A DNA stretch of 64,000 nucleotides from Bog-473 sp963750075 (lineage in GTDB: Bacteria; Actinomycetota; Acidimicrobiia; Acidimicrobiales; RAAP-2). Below are positions 8,656 through 17,509 of the stretch, in pieces. The notes below the pieces were generated by a model. The model did not search any database. It was not told the origin of the DNA and worked only from the letters and a program-made list of their open reading frames with translations. The stretch lies in the NCBI GenBank assembly GCA_963750075.1, contig CAVVPG010000002.1, positions 496,001 to 560,000 of the forward strand, written 5' to 3'. The translations under genes and the position numbers were made by a program. Every line of letters starts with the position of its first letter. Position 1 is the stretch's first letter.

Positions 8656-10659
8656 TCAGGTCGGAGCCTGGCCGGCGTGTTGTTGCGCCAGGGCGGCTGC
8701 TTGCTCCGCCGAACCGTGGTAGGCCCTCTTGGCGTCGTACATTGCGGCATCGGCTTGGCGTACGAGCTCCATGGGGTCGATGTCGGAACCGTGATCGGCG
8801 AAAGCGACGCCGATGCTGCAGCGCAGAGGGATGTTCATGCCGTCTGTGGACACCGTACGCGCCGCCACCGCCTGACGAATCCGTTCCACGACAGACCCCA
8901 CGGCTCTGCGCTCTTCGCCGGAGAGGACGACCAAGAATTCATCACCTCCCAACCGGCCCACCATCCCGTACTCTCCGATGGTCTCAGCCACGGCCTCGGC
9001 CGTCGCGACGATCGCCTGATCACCGGCGTCGTGACCGTGGGTGTCGTTCAAGAGCTTCAGACCATCGAGGTCGATGAAGAGCACGGCAACCGCCTCACCC
9101 ATCCTCCGGCGCTCCGCCACATCATGGGTCAGCACGTCGAGGATGGCCGCGCGGTTGAGCAGTCCGGTCAATCGGTCGTGTGTGGCCAGCTCCAGCAGGG
9201 CGTGGTGTTGGCGCTGGCGTTCGCCGATTCTCGCCGTCAACTGGTCGACGGTTGCCTGGAGTGCTCGTCCCGTGCGCCCTGGTAGAGGCACCTGGATCTC
9301 GGGATGGGTCAGATCCTCGGCGGCCAACGCGACCGCTTTCGCCTCGAGTGCCTTCAAGGTCGACGCCATGTCATTGAAGGCTTCGTTCGTCATGACCACT
9401 TCGCGCGGTCCGCCATCAGACAGGGGAGTCAGATCGAATTCGCCGGTGCTCACCTTTTGTGCCGCTTCGGCGAGCCTCTCCAGCGGCCTACCGAGCCAGC
9501 GACCGCCGATGATCACCCCGCCAAGGCTGATCCCGGCGAGAAGACCAAGCAGGACGAGCTCCTGCACGAGGCTGCGGGTTGCAGCAGAGGCGTGTGCGCT
9601 CGCCGCGTCGTGCACGTCGGCGGAGTCGGCGCTGACAAGAGCATCGAGTCCTCCGAGGAATGTCAACCCGGCAGTCATGGCAGGACCCGCCAATGCCGGA
9701 TCGGCGGCCCACGGAGCCGTCTGGTTCCGGAGGGCGACCGTGACCGCTTCCTGAAGGGTCGCCTGGTACTTTTGAACAGCGCTGCTGTTGTGCAAGGACG
9801 TCCAGGCCGCCTGTCCCTTCGGCCCGAGATACCCGACGAACTGCTCGGTCGCGATGGTGTAGGCGTTGTCGCTTTCGACGAGCTCTTCCTTGGCGGCCAG
9901 ACCTCCCTGGCCGGTCATCACGTTGATCTCGCCCTGAACGGCGTCACCGCCCTGGACGAAGGCCTCGTAGGTCTGTCTGAGCGCTGCGATCTCCTGTTCG
10001 AAGCCGCCGGGCGGTTGCCAGCTCGCCACTCCCGCCTGCAGCGTCCTGTAGTCGGCGTCCCAGAGGTTCACAAGGTCCGCCAGGAAGTCGTCGCTCTGGG
10101 TCACGAATCGTGCATACGAAACGGCACCTATGGGCACTCGTGGGAACTCAATCAGCAGCGCCGCACTGTCTGCCCGAAGGGTCGATGTCGACCGGAAGGT
10201 TGGATCACGTTCGATCGTGCTCTTTGCCTGCCCCACGGCATGCGACAGGTCGATGTTGAGCAGCCTGCTGACTGTCGTCGGATCGATGCCGAGCCCGCGA
10301 GCGTAGGAAACAGCTGTCAGCGGCGTGACCGCGTCAACCAACTCGACCCGAGCGTGAGCGACCATCTGCAGTTGCGTGGCCTCCGTCGCTACCTCGCGTG
10401 CGCCCTGGCGGGAGGACCACTGCGACGACGCGTCCAACACGATGAGCATCGCCAGTGCAACCGACGGTAAGAGGACGATCGATGCAAGGACGAGGCGCAC
10501 GCCGGGATGCCACCGGCGGCGGTGAGGTCGAGCCGGTTGAGGGGCCGTCGCGCCGAGCGGACCATCGTGCGTTCGATCCGCACCAGGTGACCTCAACGTC
10601 ATGCCCCCCGCCTCGTCAGGACCGAGCTCTGCTGGGCGTACTCGAAGCTCACATTCCAC
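8656..10659 (-). CDS. Membrane diguanylate cyclase (HAMP-GGDEF)
   Basis: A 667-residue signalling protein. It has a cytoplasmic N-terminus, a membrane helix at about 54-76, and a large extracytoplasmic helical sensor region. A second membrane helix near 370-395 is followed by a HAMP linker (GRPLERLAEAAQKVSTGEFD) and a C-terminal GGDEF domain with intact GGDEF at 571-575 and the FIDLDGLKLLNDTHGHDAGD substrate-site segment. It should make cyclic di-GMP from GTP in response to an unknown external cue. The RxxD inhibitory site that normally precedes the motif is absent, so product inhibition may be missing. No EAL partner is nearby. The start could instead be ATG 10602. Confidence 0.93.
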   Translation of the reverse strand: MECELRVRPAELGPDEAGGMTLRSPGADRTHDGPLGATAPQPARPHRRRWHPGVRLVLASIVLLPSVALAMLIVLDASSQWSSRQGAREVATEATQLQMVAHARVELVDAVTPLTAVSYARGLGIDPTTVSRLLNIDLSHAVGQAKSTIERDPTFRSTSTLRADSAALLIEFPRVPIGAVSYARFVTQSDDFLADLVNLWDADYRTLQAGVASWQPPGGFEQEIAALRQTYEAFVQGGDAVQGEINVMTGQGGLAAKEELVESDNAYTIATEQFVGYLGPKGQAAWTSLHNSSAVQKYQATLQEAVTVALRNQTAPWAADPALAGPAMTAGLTFLGGLDALVSADSADVHDAASAHASAATRSLVQELVLLGLLAGISLGGVIIGGRWLGRPLERLAEAAQKVSTGEFDLTPLSDGGPREVVMTNEAFNDMASTLKALEAKAVALAAEDLTHPEIQVPLPGRTGRALQATVDQLTARIGERQRQHHALLELATHDRLTGLLNRAAILDVLTHDVAERRRMGEAVAVLFIDLDGLKLLNDTHGHDAGDQAIVATAEAVAETIGEYGMVGRLGGDEFLVVLSGEERRAVGSVVERIRQAVAARTVSTDGMNIPLRCSIGVAFADHGSDIDPMELVRQADAAMYDAKRAYHGSAEQAAALAQQHAGQAPT

Positions 10660-10897
10660 AGCCCCTACTCATGATGGGTCGGTCGGAGCGGCATCACAAG
10701 GGACCTTGGTCACACCACGGCCCAACCAACTGACGAGCCACTCTCTGGCAACCGGGCTACCCCCGCACGAGGGGCGTTGGCCAAGGTCATGGTCCGATCG
10801 AGATGGAGAGAACGGTTGATGGTCCCCCCGGATCGCGGCGCGGTGCGCAACGTGGAACTGGCGGTGACCGAGACATTGCGTGGCGTCGTGGGATGTG

Positions 10898-10933
10898 CCA
10901 GAATGGCATTCTGGTCTCCGAGAATGTCATTCC
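10898..10933. promoter_or_regulatory. TetR-type operator pair before the acyl-CoA-module regulator
   Basis: Two 13-base palindromic units start 21 bases apart: AGAATGGCATTCT at 10900-10912 (extended to CC...GG arms at 10898-10914) and AGAATGTCATTCC at 10921-10933. They end five bases before the probable GTG start of the TetR gene. The same kind of unit recurs at 12222-12255 before the acyl-CoA dehydrogenase remnant, which supports both being sites of this regulator. Confidence 0.8.
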
Positions 10934-10937
10934 ACCG

Positions 10938-11561
10938 GTGAACGACGTCGCCGCCCGGATCGCCGCCGACACGCTGGCGAAGCGGGGCGCCGACTACACG
11001 GACGAGGTGCGCCGGCTCCTCGATGCCGCGCTCGAGATCATGGGAAAGCACGGCACCACGGCGCGGGCGAGGGTCGCCGACATCGTGACCGCCGCCGGCC
11101 TGTCCAACGACACCTTCTACCGGCACTTCCCCTCGAAGGACTCGTTGGTGGTCGCGCTCCTCGAGGACGGCACTGATCGGCTCGCCAGCTACGTCTCGCA
11201 CCAGATGGGAAAAGAGTTCACCCCGGAGCGCAAGGTGCAGCGCTGGGTCCAAGGGGTGCTGGCGCAGACGCGTGGGGAGGTCGCGGCGACGACACTCGCC
11301 GTCCTGTGGAACGGGAGCAGCGTGGGCATCGGCGGCACGGCCGGCCGCCACAACGCGAGCGTTCCGCTCGCTGCTCTGCTCCACGAGCCCTTCGCCGCGC
11401 TCGGGAGCACGACCCCCGAGCTGGATTCTTCGCTCGTCGCCCATGCGACCCTGGGCAAGGTGGCGGACTACCTGTGGGCACGGAAGCGGCCGGCGCGCGA
11501 CGAGGTCCAGCAGATCGTCGAGTTCTGCCTCAGGGTCGCCGGGCCGAGCGCGACGTCATGA
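10938..11561 (+). CDS. TetR/AcrR-family regulator of an acyl-CoA module
   Basis: A 207-residue TetR protein from GTG 10938. Its helix-turn-helix region reads RVADIVTAAGLSNDTFYRHF, followed by SKDSLVVALLEDG. An upstream ATG at 10893 would place the operator inside the gene, so GTG 10938 is preferred despite lacking a clear ribosome site. It heads a run of acyl-CoA genes (hydratase, dehydrogenase, kinase, reductase) on the same strand, and its operator type occurs twice here. It probably senses an acyl-CoA or the free acid. Confidence 0.88.
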   Translation: MNDVAARIAADTLAKRGADYTDEVRRLLDAALEIMGKHGTTARARVADIVTAAGLSNDTFYRHFPSKDSLVVALLEDGTDRLASYVSHQMGKEFTPERKVQRWVQGVLAQTRGEVAATTLAVLWNGSSVGIGGTAGRHNASVPLAALLHEPFAALGSTTPELDSSLVAHATLGKVADYLWARKRPARDEVQQIVEFCLRVAGPSATS

Positions 11562-11588
11562 CGGGTCGACCGGTATGTCGAGCGCGCG

Positions 11589-12185
11589 GTGAGTAACGGG
11601 GCACCGGTGGTGCTCGTCGAGAAGCACGACCAGGTCGTGGTCGTCACGCTGAACCGACCTCAGGCGCGCAACGCGCTCAGCCTGGCCGTGACCCACGCCT
11701 TGTGGGATGCCGTCGCCGCTGCCGGTGACGATTCCGACGTGGCCGCCGTCGTCCTGACCGGCGCCGATCCGGCGTTCTGCGCCGGCGTCGACCTGAAGGA
11801 GGTCACCGGCGAGGTCCCGCCGTCGGCGTCCCGGCGGGAACCCGGCACCGGGCCGGAGCGGGATGCGAACGGGCTGTACCGGTTCCTCCCCGTCATCGAC
11901 AAGCCGATCATCGGCGCCATCAACGGCGTCGCCGTGACGGGCGGGCTCGAGCTGGCCTTGCAGTTGCTTCCATTCGCGCAGCACGTGGCCGCCGACGTCG
12001 TCAGCAACGACCAGGACAGCGTCGGCCGGCTGATGCAGCATTACCGCCAGATCGCCAACGCCGCGACCTTGGACGAGGCCCACCTCCTGGAGGGGTACAT
12101 GGCGGAGACCTGGCGTCCGGGGACGAGTGAAGTCGGTGCTCGACGCGCCGACGTCACCGCCCGCGGACGTCGGTTGACTTCGTAG
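11589..12185 (+). pseudogene. Enoyl-CoA hydratase with internal in-frame deletion
   Basis: The 198-residue reading frame begins like a crotonase: LNRPQARNAL, the first oxyanion-hole segment with FCAGVDLKE, then INGVAVTGGLELALQ. After Gln125 it jumps directly to a C-terminal crotonase segment (LLPFAQHVAADVVSNDQ, HYRQIANAATLDEAHLLEG). About 65-70 residues are missing, including the region that carries the catalytic acidic residues. The family is usually about 260 residues long. The frame is kept, so a protein could be made, but it should not fold or act as a hydratase. Start GTG 11589, 27 bases after the TetR stop. An assembly error at about 11964 is the alternative. Confidence 0.85.
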
Positions 12186-12221
12186 CCATCCCGATCCGGC
12201 CCGGCCCGCCAACCCCGGTCA

Positions 12222-12255
12222 GGAATTGTGTTCTCGTCCCTCAGAATACTATTCT
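12222..12255 (+). promoter_or_regulatory. Second copy of the TetR operator pair, before the dehydrogenase remnant
   Basis: A perfect 13-base palindrome AGAATACTATTCT lies at 12243-12255. A weaker unit GGAATTGTGTTCT starts 21 bases before it, at 12222. The spacing and the AGAAT...ATTCT pattern match the pair at 10898-10933. It is 25 bases upstream of the acyl-CoA dehydrogenase start, so the dehydrogenase-kinase-reductase genes likely have their own promoter under the same TetR. Confidence 0.75.
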
Positions 12256-12280
12256 TAGCCCTGACCAGGAGGGGACTACC

Positions 12281-12754
12281 ATGGGATGGGATTTCGAGGC
12301 GGACCCTGAGTACCAGGAGAAGCTGGACTCCGCGGACGAATTCATCCGGCAGGAGGTCGAACCCCTCGACTACGTGTTGCCACACGAGCAGTTCGTGCTT
12401 CTGGACGGGGCGCGGCGCGGCATCATCGACCCCCTGGCGGGGCCGCAAGGACATCTCGACGGCCAAGGTGGTCATGCCGACGGTACTGCACGACATCGCC
12501 TGGCGGGCGATGCAGGTGCACGGTGCCCTCGGGACGACAAACGAAGTGCCTTCTTCATGATGATCCACGGGCGCGGCGGTGCTGGGCCTGGCCGACGGCC
12601 CGACCGAGGCCCACAAAGCGACCGTCGCTCGCCAGGTGTTGCGCGACTACGGCGGCACGGACAGCATGTGGCCGAGCGAGTGGATAATGGAAAATTGGAA
12701 TCCGCCAAGGTGAAATTCGCCGACTACCTCGAACTGGAAGTGGGGAACCTGTGA
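12281..12754 (+). pseudogene. Acyl-CoA dehydrogenase, deleted and frameshifted
   Basis: Pieces of one acyl-CoA dehydrogenase lie in different frames. The N-terminus is MGWDFEADPEYQEKLDSADE and EVEPLDYVL. Next comes RKDISTAKVVMPTVLHD with MQVHGALGTTNEVP in a second frame. GLADGPTEAHKATVARQVLRD follows in a third, and the C-terminal end (FADYLELEVGNL) is back in the first. Such enzymes have about 400 residues; only about 158 codons remain, so most of the catalytic core (some 240 residues) is gone. The gene cannot make an active dehydrogenase. Its stop overlaps the next gene start by four bases (GTGA), the relic of an intact operon. Confidence 0.85.
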
Positions 12755-13770
12755 TCGATTTCGAGCGGCTCGCCGCGTGGATGGACGAGAGGGGCCTACC
12801 GGGCAAGGGTGAGCCGATCGAGGAGCGCTTCCTGTCGGGAGGCAGCCAAAACGAGATCTACGAGATTCGGCGCGGGGAAGAGCGCTGCGTCATCCGGATC
12901 CCGCCGGAGTTCGCACCGGCGGACCGTGACGAGGGGATCCTGCGCGAATGGAGGATCGTCGAGGCCTTGGACGGAACGGAGGTCCCCCACACGCCCGCCA
13001 TCGCCGCGTGCGAGGACGCCTCCGTCCTGGGTAGGCCCTTCTACCTGATGGGATTCGTCGACGGGTGGTCGCCCATGGGCCGCGACACCTGGCCGGCCCC
13101 CTTCGACACCGACCTCGCGGCGCGTGCCGGCCTCGGTTACCAGCTGGCCGAGGGCATCGCGCTGCTGTCGAAGGTCGACTGGCGGGCTCGCGGCCTCGAA
13201 GGCCTGGGTCGGCCCGAAGGGTTCCATGAGCGCCAGGTGGAGCGGTGGACGAACTTCTTCGAGCGGGTCAAGACCCGTGACCTCGAGGGCATGGACGTGG
13301 CCTCGGCCTGGCTGCGGGCGCACAAGCCGATCGACTACATCCCCGGGATCATGCATGGCGACTACCAATTCGCCAACGTCATGTACAAGGACGGGGCGCC
13401 GGCGACACTGGCCGCCATCGTCGACTGGGAGATGGGGACGGTCGGTGATCCCAAGCTCGACCTCGGCTGGATGATCCAGAGTTGGCCCAGCGACACCATG
13501 GCAACCGAGGCCTCGGAAGCCAGCTATGTCGACCTGCGGGGAATGCCGAACCGCTCGCAGGTTCTCGCCCACTACGCGGAGGTGTCCGGTCGCCAGGTCG
13601 ACGACATCGACTACTACGTGATCCTGGCGAAGTGGAAGCTCGCCATCGTGCTCGAGAGGGGTTTCGCCCGCGCCGGTGACGACGAGAAGCTTCTCGCGTT
13701 CGGCCCGATCATCGTCGACCTCATGAAGGGGGCGGCCGAACTGGCCGAGACGACGGACTACGACCGGTGA
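12751..13770 (+). CDS. ACAD10-like phosphotransferase (APH fold)
   Basis: A 339-residue aminoglycoside-phosphotransferase-fold kinase of the kind that accompanies acyl-CoA dehydrogenases (the ACAD10/11 kinase domain). The nucleotide-loop region is FLSGGSQNEIYEIRRG. The catalytic loop is HGDYQFANVMY (H202, D204, N209) and the metal-binding segment is DWEMGTVGDPKLDLGW (D225). The family is thought to phosphorylate hydroxylated acyl chains before dehydrogenation or elimination. The start is GTG 12751, overlapping the dehydrogenase stop. Its partner dehydrogenase here is destroyed, so this intact kinase may be orphaned or serve another enzyme, such as the one at 48559. Confidence 0.88.
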   Translation: MIDFERLAAWMDERGLPGKGEPIEERFLSGGSQNEIYEIRRGEERCVIRIPPEFAPADRDEGILREWRIVEALDGTEVPHTPAIAACEDASVLGRPFYLMGFVDGWSPMGRDTWPAPFDTDLAARAGLGYQLAEGIALLSKVDWRARGLEGLGRPEGFHERQVERWTNFFERVKTRDLEGMDVASAWLRAHKPIDYIPGIMHGDYQFANVMYKDGAPATLAAIVDWEMGTVGDPKLDLGWMIQSWPSDTMATEASEASYVDLRGMPNRSQVLAHYAEVSGRQVDDIDYYVILAKWKLAIVLERGFARAGDDEKLLAFGPIIVDLMKGAAELAETTDYDR

Positions 13771-13777
13771 ACTAGGC

Positions 13778-14752
13778 GTGCGCGCCGCCATCTGCCCGGC
13801 CTACGGCCCGCCGGAGGTTGTGGTGCTGCAGGACCTCCCCTCCCCACCTCTCGAGGCCGGGAGGGCACGCGTCCGGGTGGCAGCTGCCGCAGTCAACTTT
13901 CCCGACGTGCTGTTGATCGCCGACACGTACCAGCTCTCCGTCCCTCCTCCCTTCATTCCGGGCAGCGAGTTCGCGGGCGAAGTCGTCGAGGTCGCCGACG
14001 AGGCAGCGCCCGTCGCGGTCGGCGACCGCGTCTTCGGGAGCACGTTGGTAGGGGCCTTCGCCGACGAGATCGTCGTCTCCACGAGTTCACTGACGCGCAT
14101 TCCGGATGGGGTCGACATGCGCCTGGCCGCCGCCTTCGGGGTGGCCCACCGCACCGCCTACCACGCGCTTCGTTCATTCGCGCGGGTCGGGCCGGGGGAC
14201 GAGCTCGTCGTCCTCGGCGCGGGGGGAGGCGTCGGCCTCGCAGCAGTGCAGATCGGCGCCGTGTTGGGCGCCACCGTGACCGCAATTGCATCCTCGGTCG
14301 AGAAGCTCGAGGTGGCGAAGGCCAATGGCGCCAGCAGGCTGGTGGACCATACGGCGGGTGATCTCCGAGCGGCGCTGAAGGGCCTCCTCCCCGACGGCGC
14401 CGATGCCGTCATTGATCCGGTGGGCGGCACGCTGTCGGAGCCGGCGTTGCGATCGCTCCACTATGGAGGCCGATTCGTCACCGTCGGATTCGCGGCCGGC
14501 GAGATCCCTCGCATCCCGCTCAACCTCGTCCTGCTCAAGGGGATCTGGGTCACCGGTTTCCAGATGCGTGACTTCGGCACCCATCAGCGAGAGGATCTCA
14601 TGCGCAACGAGGCCGAGCTGATCGCGTTGCTGGGGTCCGGGCGAGTGGCGCCGCACATCGGCGCGTCGTTCCCACTGGCGGAGGCGGCGTCCGCACTGCG
14701 CTACGTGGCCGACGGCCATGCCGTCGGCAAGATCGTCGTCGACGTCGACTGA
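13778..14752 (+). CDS. NADPH:quinone oxidoreductase-family (zinc-free MDR) enzyme
   Basis: A 324-residue medium-chain dehydrogenase/reductase. The N-terminal GroES-like domain (GPPEVVVLQDLP, PFIPGSEFAGEVVEV) is followed by a Rossmann domain with GAGGGVGLAAVQIGA. Catalytic-zinc cysteines and histidines are absent, as in quinone oxidoreductases and enoyl reductases. It reduces quinones or alpha,beta-unsaturated carbonyl compounds with NADPH. GTG 13778 lies 7 bases after the kinase stop, so it is the last gene of the module. Confidence 0.9.
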   Translation: MRAAICPAYGPPEVVVLQDLPSPPLEAGRARVRVAAAAVNFPDVLLIADTYQLSVPPPFIPGSEFAGEVVEVADEAAPVAVGDRVFGSTLVGAFADEIVVSTSSLTRIPDGVDMRLAAAFGVAHRTAYHALRSFARVGPGDELVVLGAGGGVGLAAVQIGAVLGATVTAIASSVEKLEVAKANGASRLVDHTAGDLRAALKGLLPDGADAVIDPVGGTLSEPALRSLHYGGRFVTVGFAAGEIPRIPLNLVLLKGIWVTGFQMRDFGTHQREDLMRNEAELIALLGSGRVAPHIGASFPLAEAASALRYVADGHAVGKIVVDVD

Positions 14753-14940
14753 ACCGGTTCGCCACCGTCCCGACCTCGGTTCGAGTCAGGGCGTGGGCGG
14801 AGGAGCCCTGGTAGCCCTCCGTTTCTCCGATGCCGCGGGACCCGCCGATGCGCCGCGCCGCGATCACGTTCAGCCGGTGAACTGTCGATGCTCGTGCGGC
14901 GCAATCCGCCGTTGGCTCGGCGCGGGTCCTGCCGGCTGAC

Positions 14941-15456
14941 CTACGGCGTTGGCCGACGGAGAGCCGCCTCCACGCACGGCCGCGCGGTCGAGGCCCAGGA
15001 TCCGACGACCTCGTCCAGGACCTCGAATTGCTGTTCGGTGACGAAGAGGCCACGGGTCGGAGTGGATGCGCCGAGCTCGACCAGGAGCGGTCGAAGATGG
15101 ACCTCGGGCGCCAGGGCGTGGATCGGTGCCGCTCCGGTCATGACCGGGACACAGACGGTCCGGGCCAGGGCGTCGTTGCCGTAGCGATCGAAGAAGGACT
15201 TCAAGAGGCCGGTGTAGGTCGCCTTGTAGGTGGGCGAGGCGACGACCACCACGTCGCTCGCGGCCACAGCGTCCAGCAGCTCGTCGATCGCCGGGGAATC
15301 GAAGTCGAACAGTTCGGAGGCGTGCTCGGCCAGGTCGATCACGAGTGGCTCCGCCCCGCTTCCCGGCGGGTCCTGCAGCCGGCGAGCGACGGCGAGAGCC
15401 ACCTGCAGCGTCCTCGAACTCGCCTTTGGGTTGCCGACCACGACCGCGATCCTCAT
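14941..15456 (-). CDS. NADPH-dependent FMN reductase
   Basis: A 171-residue flavodoxin-like protein starting at ATG 15456 with MRIAVVVGNPKASSRT, the phosphate-binding loop of the SsuE/MsuE type. It continues with DVVVVASPTYKATYTGLLKSFFDRYG, the flavin-binding segment of the same family. It would supply reduced FMN to a two-component monooxygenase, or act as a quinone/chromate reductase. No monooxygenase adjoins it. The antiporter gene lies 88 bases upstream on the same strand, so co-transcription is possible. Confidence 0.88.
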   Translation of the reverse strand: MRIAVVVGNPKASSRTLQVALAVARRLQDPPGSGAEPLVIDLAEHASELFDFDSPAIDELLDAVAASDVVVVASPTYKATYTGLLKSFFDRYGNDALARTVCVPVMTGAAPIHALAPEVHLRPLLVELGASTPTRGLFVTEQQFEVLDEVVGSWASTARPCVEAALRRPTP

Positions 15457-15544
15457 CGCCTTCCATCCCCCACCCATGAGCCGGAGGTCTCCCGCTGCGG
15501 GGGCATGGTGACCCGTGGACGGTCTTCGGCGCGCCACTGGTGCA

Positions 15545-16867
15545 TCACGCGGTCCGGTCGTCGGGGTCGGGCCCGCGGTGGCCGAGGGGCAGGCGCGCGC
15601 CATGAAGGGAACGGGTGGCGATCGGCACGGCGTCGGTGTGCTCGGGTCCCTCCGGTCGGAGCCCCGCCGCGTGGGCGCCGTAGCGTGCGGCGAGGGGGGA
15701 GGCGCTGACGCCGTGGAGCAGGACGCTGAGGGCCACGGTCAGGGTGACGGCGGCGAGGACCACCTTGGACTGTGACGGCGCCAGGGAGTCGACCGCGATC
15801 AGCCCGAAGACCACCGAGGCCAGTCCGCGGGGGCCGAACCAGCCCACGAACGCCACCGTGGCGCGGTCCATTCCGGTGCCTGCGAGGGCGATGGCGACGG
15901 GCACCATCCGGAGCACCGTGAGCGCCAGGAGAGCGAACACCGCGTCGCGCCAACTCAGGTCCTCCAGGCCGGGAACCAGCATGACCGCCCCGAAGACGAA
16001 CCAGACCAACAGGGAAAGCAAGGTGCCCGCCTCCTCGGTGAAGCGGAGCATGGCCGCGTCGTTGTGGTGGTCCAAGGTGCCGAACGCGAGGCCGGCAACG
16101 AAGGCGGCGATGAAGCCGTTCGTGCCGGCCAGGACGGAGGTCGAGTAGGCGAACAGCGCCAACCCGAGGATCGCCAGGGGCCGGACGCTCGGCGAGCTCC
16201 ACCCGTGGCGGCGAGCCAGGGCGAGGAGGACCGCACCGGTGACACCGATCGCGATCCCGAGCGCCGCCCCGCCGACCAGCTCGGCGACGGCCTTGCTCAG
16301 GTGGGTGGTGCCGCTCACCGCTTCGGTCGTGACCGCCCCGGCAATGAAGACGTTGACGAATGGGGTGGCAATGCCGTCGTTGAGGCCGCTCTCCACATTG
16401 AGGAGCCGGCGCACCGCCGAGGGCACCCGCTCGTCCGCCATGATGGACGCGCCGAGCGCGGCGTCCGTCGGGGCCACGATGGCGCCGATGGCCGCGGCCA
16501 CCCAGAGCCCGCTGCTCCCGAACAGGAGCGTGGCGGCGGCCGCCCCGGCCGCGATGGTCAGGGGCAGGCCGATACCCAACAGGCGGGCCGGGAACGCAGC
16601 ATCGGCCCGGAGGGCCCGGACGTTGACCCGGGAGGCGTCGGCGAACAGCACGAGGGCCAGGGTCACCTCGGCCAGCGAGCGGATGGTCGACGAGTGCAGG
16701 CTGAAGTGCACGACCGCAGTCGGGCCATGGGTCACGACGACGCCGAGGACGACGAACGCCATCGGGGCGGACACGTCCCAGCGCTCGAGGCGGGCCGACA
16801 CCAGGCCCCAGACGATCACGCAGGCCGAGACCACGGCCAACACGGTGAGGTTGAGGTCGTGGTTCAT
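15545..16867 (-). CDS. Cation:proton antiporter (CPA1/NhaP-type)
   Basis: A 440-residue polytopic membrane protein with about 12 hydrophobic helices. It contains the cation-exchanger signature region APTDAALGASIMADERVPSAVRRLLNVESGLNDG, in which the Asp of the unwound helix and the ESGLND motif are typical of CPA1 exchangers. It also has GWFGPRGLASVVFGL near the C-terminus. It exchanges Na+ or K+ for protons across the membrane. The cytoplasmic tail is short, with no regulatory TrkA domain. Confidence 0.9.
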   Translation of the reverse strand: MNHDLNLTVLAVVSACVIVWGLVSARLERWDVSAPMAFVVLGVVVTHGPTAVVHFSLHSSTIRSLAEVTLALVLFADASRVNVRALRADAAFPARLLGIGLPLTIAAGAAAATLLFGSSGLWVAAAIGAIVAPTDAALGASIMADERVPSAVRRLLNVESGLNDGIATPFVNVFIAGAVTTEAVSGTTHLSKAVAELVGGAALGIAIGVTGAVLLALARRHGWSSPSVRPLAILGLALFAYSTSVLAGTNGFIAAFVAGLAFGTLDHHNDAAMLRFTEEAGTLLSLLVWFVFGAVMLVPGLEDLSWRDAVFALLALTVLRMVPVAIALAGTGMDRATVAFVGWFGPRGLASVVFGLIAVDSLAPSQSKVVLAAVTLTVALSVLLHGVSASPLAARYGAHAAGLRPEGPEHTDAVPIATRSLHGARLPLGHRGPDPDDRTA

Positions 16868-17089
16868 GGGTCCGGTCTCATTGTCGACGGCAGCATCGCG
16901 CCAGGTCAGGGCCGAAGGTCACGACCTGGGCCCCGAGCTCCACGTGGCGAGACCGACCGGAGGGGATGCGGGCGTGCGTGTCTCGGGCCGCGTGGAGTCC
17001 ATCCCCGCGTCGGTCGGGCGAGCGGGCTAGACATTGAGATGTAGGGCGGGGTACTCGCCGACCACGAACCATCACAAGGAGTGTTGTAA

Positions 17090-17491
17090 ATGCTTGCCTC
17101 CAGCTACCCAGTGCTCGATGCCTTCCTGACGATGCTGTACTTCTTCCTCTTCATCATCTGGATCTGGCTGCTGATCATGGTGTTCATGGACGTCTTCCGC
17201 AGTCACGACATGGGTGGCCTGGCCAAGGCGCTGTGGGTGATCTTCATCATCATCCTCCCGTTCCTAGGCGTCTTCGTCTACCTGATTGCGCGGGGCGGCA
17301 AGATGCACGAGAGGGCAGCCCAGCAAGCGGCGCAGCAGCAGAAGTCGTTCGACGAGTACGTGCGCCAAACGGCGGGAACGTCGGGCGCCGACACGGCCTC
17401 GCAGCTGTCGAAGCTCGCGGACCTCAAGTCCCAGGGCGTCATCACAGACGCCGAGTTCGATGCGCAGAAGGCCAAGATCCTGGCCAGCTAG
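17090..17491 (+). CDS. PLDc_N-type membrane protein with C-terminal SHOCT domain
   Basis: A 133-residue protein. It has two membrane helices (MLYFFLFIIWIWLLIMVFMD and ALWVIFIIILPFLGVFVYLI) separated by the RSHDMGGLAKALW loop typical of the phospholipase-D-nuclease N-terminal (PLDc_N) domain. A Gln/Ala-rich linker leads to a SHOCT helix pair (QLSKLADLKSQGVITDAEFDAQKAKIL). SHOCT and PLDc_N proteins are linked to membrane/cell-envelope functions, but the role is not known. AAGGAG precedes ATG 17090. It is a close paralogue of the gene at 35156, which shares most of the first 80 residues. Confidence 0.9.
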   Translation: MLASSYPVLDAFLTMLYFFLFIIWIWLLIMVFMDVFRSHDMGGLAKALWVIFIIILPFLGVFVYLIARGGKMHERAAQQAAQQQKSFDEYVRQTAGTSGADTASQLSKLADLKSQGVITDAEFDAQKAKILAS

Positions 17492-17509
17492 AAAGGGGTC
17501 CCCCTCCGT

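Noticed and set aside
12222..12255. Inverted repeats considered as insertion-sequence ends near the damaged genes
   Set aside because: They match the TetR operator pattern at 10900-10933 in sequence and spacing. No transposase or target duplication is seen.
14760..14810. GGTTCGAGTC resembling a tRNA T-arm
   Set aside because: The flanking bases do not form the 5-base T stem, and no acceptor or anticodon stem can be drawn around it.
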